From Chloroflexi bacterium RBG_16_70_13 (GTDB lineage: Bacteria > Chloroflexota > Limnocylindria > Limnocylindrales > CSP1-4): a stretch of 8,345 bases of DNA. The notes below the pieces were generated by a model. It saw nothing but the letters and a program-made list of their open reading frames with translations, was not told where the DNA came from and ran no database searches. Where the stretch lies: contig MGOD01000136.1 in assembly GCA_001795245.1 (NCBI GenBank), forward strand, positions 745-9,089. The letters run 5' to 3'. Position numbers and translations under genes: made by a program. Numbering within the stretch: position 1 is the first letter of the stretch; the number at the start of each line of letters is the position of its first letter. This document shows, piece after piece, positions 4,972 through 8,345 of this stretch.

Positions 4972-5907
4972 GTGGAGGCAATCGGGGGCCGACCGCTCCG
5001 CGTGGGCGTGCAGCTGCCCGAGGTGGAGCGGGAGGTCCGCTGGCCGGAGTACATCGCGATGGCGCGCCGGGCCGAGGAGCTCGGCTTCGATTCGCTGTGG
5101 CTCGGCGACCATCTGCTGTACCGCTTCGACGACGGCTCGACCCACGGCCCGTGGGAGGTCTGGACGATGCTCGCCGCGATCGCGGCGGAGACCTCCCGGA
5201 TCACGATCGGGCCGCTCGTGGCGGCGACCGCGTTCCACGCCCCGGCGATGCTCGCCAAGATGGCGGCCACGGTCGACGAGATCAGCGGCGGCCGCCTCGT
5301 CCTGGGCCTCGGCGCTGGCTGGAACGAGACCGAGTTCCGGGCCTTCGGCTTCCCCTTCGACCATCGCGTCGACCGCTTCGAGGAAGCGTTCACGATCATC
5401 CGGACGCTCCTCCGGGACGGGGCCATCGATTTTGATGGGAAGTACTTCCAGGCCCGCGACTGCGAGCTCCTGCCACGGCCCGCGCGGCCCGGCGGGCCGC
5501 CGCTCCTCATCGGCAGCAAGGGCGAGCGGATGCTCCGGATCACGCTGCCCCACGTCGACGCCTGGAACGTCTGGTTCAGCGACACGGGAAATTCGCCGGC
5601 CGGCGTCGTGTCACTGCGCGAGCTCGTCGACCGGATCTGCGGTGAGGTCGGACGCGACCCGGCCACGGTCGAGCGGAGCGTTGCCGTCCAGGTGAAGCTC
5701 GCCGGCGGCATCGGCCGCGTCCAGGGGGCCTACGCGGAGCCCCGCTTCATGCCCCTGACCGGTACGCCCGACGAGATGGCCGAGGAACTTCGCGCCTACG
5801 CGCGCGAGGGACTTGCCGAGGTCCAGGTCGTGCTCGACCCGATCAGCCTCGAATCGATCGAGGCGTTCGCGAGCGTTCTGGAACGTCTCGACCGCGGCGG
5901 CCCGTGA
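4972..5907 (+). CDS. LLM-class (luciferase-like, F420/flavin-dependent) oxidoreductase
   Basis: This 311-aa cytoplasmic TIM-barrel protein belongs to the bacterial luciferase-like superfamily, whose members use FMN or coenzyme F420. Diagnostic segments are the first strand RVGVQLPEVE (10-19), GFDSLWLGDHLL (38-49), the long GGRLVLGLGAGWNETEF block (106-122) followed by GFPFDHRVDRFEE, and PPLLIGSKGERMLRI (176-190). The length is normal for the family. The pattern is closest to F420-dependent members, but cofactor and substrate cannot be read from sequence alone. I chose GTG 4972 because it lies 6 nt after an extended -10-like TACGCT; GTG 4945 and GTG 5002 are in-frame alternatives. No Shine-Dalgarno sequence precedes 4972. 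It is the first gene of a + strand series and diverges from the cyclase. Confidence 0.92.
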   Translation: MEAIGGRPLRVGVQLPEVEREVRWPEYIAMARRAEELGFDSLWLGDHLLYRFDDGSTHGPWEVWTMLAAIAAETSRITIGPLVAATAFHAPAMLAKMAATVDEISGGRLVLGLGAGWNETEFRAFGFPFDHRVDRFEEAFTIIRTLLRDGAIDFDGKYFQARDCELLPRPARPGGPPLLIGSKGERMLRITLPHVDAWNVWFSDTGNSPAGVVSLRELVDRICGEVGRDPATVERSVAVQVKLAGGIGRVQGAYAEPRFMPLTGTPDEMAEELRAYAREGLAEVQVVLDPISLESIEAFASVLERLDRGGP

Positions 5908-5980
5908 TCGCAGGACCGCCGGACATGGTGGAATAGGGGACGGCATGGACCGCGACGAGCGGGACGAGGAAAGGACGAGG

Positions 5981-6460
5981 ATGCCGAACGGCCGAACGGG
6001 GCCTCGACGCCAGGACGAGCTCTCGCCGCTCGACAAGCGGATCATCGAGCACCTCCAGGCCGACGGCCGCCGACCGTTCACCCAGATCGCCCACGAGCTG
6101 GGTGTCTCCGAGGCCGCCGTCCGCGCCCGCACGAACCGGCTCGTCGAGCGCGGCATCCTCCAGGTCGTCGGGGTCGCGGATCCGGGCAAGCTCGGCTTCC
6201 AGCAGGCCCTGATCGGGATCCGCTGCGAACCGGGTCGCCTCGTGGCCGTCGCCGAGGCGCTCGCCGAGCTGCCCGAGGTCGACTACGTCGTGGTCACGAC
6301 CGGCCGCTTCGACATCCTCATCGAGACCGTCTCCGAGGACAACGAGGACCTCCTCCGCTTCCTGACCGACCGGCTCCAGGCCATCGACGGGGTGCGCGAT
6401 TCCGAGACGTTCACGTATCTGCGCCTGGTCAAGCAGACGTACCAGTTCGGGACCCGCTGA
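5981..6460 (+). CDS. Lrp/AsnC family transcriptional regulator
   Basis: This 159-aa DNA-binding protein has the standard Lrp layout. The N-terminal helix-turn-helix starts with LSPLDKRIIEHLQADGR (14-30) and continues with QIAHELGVSEAAVRARTNRL (35-54). A C-terminal RAM ligand-binding/dimerisation domain spans about 75-150, ending in FTYLRLVKQTYQF (144-156). Such proteins form dimers to octamers and respond to small molecules, often amino acids. ATG 5981 is preferred because AAAGGA lies 5 nt upstream; ATG 5945, preceded by GGGGA, would add 12 highly charged residues. It lies 73 bp after the oxidoreductase and 3 bp before the diguanylate cyclase, so it is very likely cotranscribed with the latter. 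The effector and targets are not evident; neighbouring genes or autoregulation are the usual expectation. Confidence 0.93.
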   Translation: MPNGRTGPRRQDELSPLDKRIIEHLQADGRRPFTQIAHELGVSEAAVRARTNRLVERGILQVVGVADPGKLGFQQALIGIRCEPGRLVAVAEALAELPEVDYVVVTTGRFDILIETVSEDNEDLLRFLTDRLQAIDGVRDSETFTYLRLVKQTYQFGTR

Positions 6461-6463
6461 GAC

Positions 6464-7792
6464 ATGCCCTCCGAAGCCGTGATGCTCGTCATCGCCGCCC
6501 TGATCGCGGTCAACGTCGTGGTCATGGGCGCGATCGTCATCCCGCCGCTCGTCGGCCGACGAAGCCCGCTCGCGTCGGTCGGCGAGCCGGAGCACGATGC
6601 CGGCGAGCTCGATCGGATCGACCAGGCGGCGCTCATCGGCGGCCTCGTCGGGCGGCCGGGCGAGGATCGGGCGACGTACGACCGGATCGTCCGGATCGTG
6701 AGCTGGGCCTTCCTCCTGTCCACCGCGGTCATCGTCGGGACGAGCGGACTCTGGCCGGCCACGACCCCGGCCATCTTCGTCCTCCTCGGGCTGGCCGGCG
6801 GCTTCGTCCTCCTCGTCCACGACCTCCTGCCGCCGGCCGCCCTCGGAGCGGCCAAGTACATCCTCGAGGGCACGGTCGCCCTGACGTTCGCGACGCTCCT
6901 CGTCCTCCTGACCGGCGGCCACGAGAGCCCGTTCTTCTTCACCTTCCCGCTCATCGTCGGGGCCGCCGCGCTCGTCGTCCGCCCGACCGCCACGTTCGTC
7001 CTGGCGATGGCGGCCGCGATCGGCTATATCGTCGCCACGAGCCTCGGCAGCGGGCCGGCGACCCCCGTCCAGCTGGCGACGGTGGGGATCGATCTGACCG
7101 CCCTGCTCCTCCTCGCCTACGTCGGCTCTGTCATCGGCCGTGAGCAGCGCCGCTCGCGCGACGCCGCCCTCCACCTCTCGGCCGTGGACCCCCTGACGGG
7201 GCTCTTCAACCGGTCCTTCTTCTTCGCCGCCCTCGAGCGGGAGATGGCCCGGAGCGCCCGGTCCGGGCGCGGCTTCTGCCTCCTCATGCTCGACCTCGAC
7301 GAGCTCAAGGCGATCAACGACCGGGCCGGCCACCACGCCGGTGACGCGGCCCTGCGGGCCGTCGCCGACACGATCCAGGGCGGCATCCGGCGGATCGACG
7401 TCGCCGCCCGCTACGGCGGCGACGAGTTCGTGGCACTCCTCCCGGAGACCGATCCGACCGGCGGCTGGGTCCTGGCCGAGAAGATCCGAATCGGGGTCAC
7501 GGGTCGGGCCATCGAGGACCTCGTCGAGCCTCCGACCGTCTCGGTCGGTGTCGTCGCGTTCCCGCGCGACGGTGCCTCGGCCGACGCCCTCATGATCAGC
7601 GCCGACCGGGCCATGTACGCCTCGAAGCGAGCCGGCCGGAACCGAGTCGCGGGTCCGACATCCGAGGTCGGGGCACCGGAGGAGGCCGCCGCGGCCCAGG
7701 CAAGGGCCGGCGGAAGCGGCGTCCCGGTCATGGCCGAGGAGGGCCGGCAGGGCCGGACGGCCCGGCCCAAGGTGGTCGAGCCGCCGGTGTAG
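6464..7792 (+). CDS. Membrane-bound diguanylate cyclase (GGDEF domain)
   Basis: It should make c-di-GMP from two GTP. The 442-aa protein begins with an N-terminal TM helix (7-30), then a polar stretch, then about six further hydrophobic segments (roughly 77-96, 102-118, 131-150, 157-172, 174-194, 207-224), a sensor region I cannot assign to a named family. A short linker leads to the GGDEF domain (about 238-396), with DPLTGLFNR (242-250), metal Asp277 (LDLDELKAIND), and intact GGDEF at 318-322. RRID at 309-312 is an inhibitory I-site (RxxD five residues before GGDEF), so feedback inhibition by c-di-GMP is expected. No EAL domain is present. The last 45 residues are an Ala/Gly/Pro-rich tail. 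It starts 3 bp after the Lrp-type gene stop; Met7 (ATG 6482) is an alternative start. The Lrp protein may control it. Confidence 0.94.
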   Translation: MPSEAVMLVIAALIAVNVVVMGAIVIPPLVGRRSPLASVGEPEHDAGELDRIDQAALIGGLVGRPGEDRATYDRIVRIVSWAFLLSTAVIVGTSGLWPATTPAIFVLLGLAGGFVLLVHDLLPPAALGAAKYILEGTVALTFATLLVLLTGGHESPFFFTFPLIVGAAALVVRPTATFVLAMAAAIGYIVATSLGSGPATPVQLATVGIDLTALLLLAYVGSVIGREQRRSRDAALHLSAVDPLTGLFNRSFFFAALEREMARSARSGRGFCLLMLDLDELKAINDRAGHHAGDAALRAVADTIQGGIRRIDVAARYGGDEFVALLPETDPTGGWVLAEKIRIGVTGRAIEDLVEPPTVSVGVVAFPRDGASADALMISADRAMYASKRAGRNRVAGPTSEVGAPEEAAAAQARAGGSGVPVMAEEGRQGRTARPKVVEPPV

Positions 7793-7795
7793 CAT
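7790..7795 (+). promoter_or_regulatory. Possible -10 element before the PLP enzyme gene
   Basis: TAGCAT overlaps the stop codon of the diguanylate cyclase and ends 8 nt before ATG 7804. It fits TAnnnT, and no Shine-Dalgarno sequence precedes the ATG, so a leaderless transcript is possible. No recognisable -35 is present; the gene may equally be read through from upstream. Confidence 0.25.
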
Positions 7796-7803
7796 CGGGG
7801 GCC

Positions 7804-8345
7804 ATGACCGCCCCCCGCGATCCCGACCGGTCGGCCGCGCGCGCACGCCTCGGCGACTCGACGCGCGCCATTCGGGCCGCCGCGCGGACCCCGGAGGTCC
7901 TCCAGCGGCCGACCTCCGTCCCGATCTTCCAGACGGCGACCTTCACCTCGGCTGACGCCGAGGGCCTGGCCGCCGTCGTCGGCGACCCCCGGGCGGGCTA
8001 CTCGTACAGCCGCCTCGCCAACCCCACGACGACGGCCCTCGGCGATGCCTACGCCGAGATCGCCGGGGGCGAGGCCGGGGTCGCCCTCGCCTCGGGCATG
8101 GCGGCGATCCATGCCGCCTGCGCCGCCGTCCTCCGGGCCGGCGACCGGGTCGTCGCGCCGCTCGCGGCCTACGGCTCTACCCGGGTCCAGCTCGTCGAGT
8201 ACTTCGGGCGGTTCGGGGTGCTGGTCGAGCTCGTCGACACGACGGATCTCGAGGCCGTCGCGGCCGCCCTCGCCGTGGCGCCGACGCGCCTCCTCTACGC
8301 CGAATCCTCGGCCAACCCGACGACGTTGGTGGCCGACCACGCCGC
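7804..8345 (+). CDS. Cys/Met metabolism PLP-dependent enzyme (trans-sulfuration family), 3' truncated by window
   Basis: The first 180 codons are visible and remain open at the right edge; the family is usually about 390-430 aa, so less than half is seen. Members are fold-type I PLP enzymes such as cystathionine gamma-synthase/lyase, O-acetylhomoserine sulfhydrylase and methionine gamma-lyase. Visible family features are the early helix with LGDSTRAIR, the P-I-F-Q-T-A-T-F segment, GYSYSRLANPT (Tyr and Arg that reach the PLP phosphate of the neighbouring subunit), the phosphate-binding ASGMAAI, and AAYGSTRVQL with the cofactor-stacking Tyr. The ESSANPT segment near the edge is the counterpart of the family's E-x-x-x-NPT. 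The PLP-binding Lys lies beyond the window, so the exact reaction is undecided. ATG 7804 is 11 bp after the diguanylate cyclase stop. Confidence 0.9.
   Translation, partial: MTAPRDPDRSAARARLGDSTRAIRAAARTPEVLQRPTSVPIFQTATFTSADAEGLAAVVGDPRAGYSYSRLANPTTTALGDAYAEIAGGEAGVALASGMAAIHAACAAVLRAGDRVVAPLAAYGSTRVQLVEYFGRFGVLVELVDTTDLEAVAAALAVAPTRLLYAESSANPTTLVADHA

Noticed and set aside
4912..5553. N-terminal extension of the cyclase frame on the minus strand
   Set aside because: It is antisense to the conserved oxidoreductase coding sequence and low in complexity; a good ribosome binding site places the start at TTG 4911.
5843..7846. 667-codon minus-strand open frame
   Set aside because: It lies opposite the Lrp-type and GGDEF genes, both with clear domains; the translation is charged and repetitive with no recognisable fold.
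1..8345. CRISPR array, insertion sequence or integrase
   Set aside because: No regularly spaced repeats, transposase or recombinase motifs were seen on either strand.

Overview
The window is very GC-rich bacterial chromosome. GC-ending codons dominate, GTG and TTG starts are likely, and the genes include an F420/flavin-type luciferase-like oxidoreductase, an integral-membrane class III adenylate cyclase and a multi-pass GGDEF protein. This suggests a high-GC environmental bacterium; Chloroflexota of the Limnocylindria/Ellin6529 kind is my tentative guess, with a high-GC actinobacterium as the alternative. No marker gene settles it.

Left part (1-1905): an intact tRNA-Pro(UGG) with encoded CCA sits at 1830-1905. 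A perfect 41-bp copy of its 5' half (129-169) lies exactly 1700 bp upstream. The bracketed segment holds one gene, a Fic-domain AMP-transferase with an N-terminal inhibitory helix and a C-terminal winged helix. About 280 bp of dyad-rich non-coding DNA precedes it, including a perfect 10-bp inverted repeat directly upstream of the gene. In two hand-counted 60-base lines, the fic line is 57% GC and a line from the diguanylate cyclase is 78%. The arrangement looks like a small tRNA-targeted integrated element that supplied a new 5' half and promoter to the tRNA. No integrase is visible.

Middle part (2005-4911): a small DsrE/DsrF-like sulfur-relay protein on + meets, tail to tail with an 11-bp overlap, a two-gene minus-strand operon. 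The operon encodes a six-TM adenylate cyclase followed by a 12-TM MFS transporter. The two operon genes are joined by a TTGA stop/start overlap.

Right part (4972-8345): diverging from the cyclase is a + strand series: a luciferase-like monooxygenase, an Lrp/AsnC regulator, a seven-TM GGDEF diguanylate cyclase only 3 bp after it, and the first 180 codons of a Cys/Met-metabolism PLP enzyme cut by the window edge. A cAMP-producing and a c-di-GMP-producing membrane enzyme therefore sit about 1.5 kb apart, with a small-molecule-sensing Lrp regulator between them. Apart from the tRNA-bracketed fic segment, the gene content looks ordinary for such genomes.
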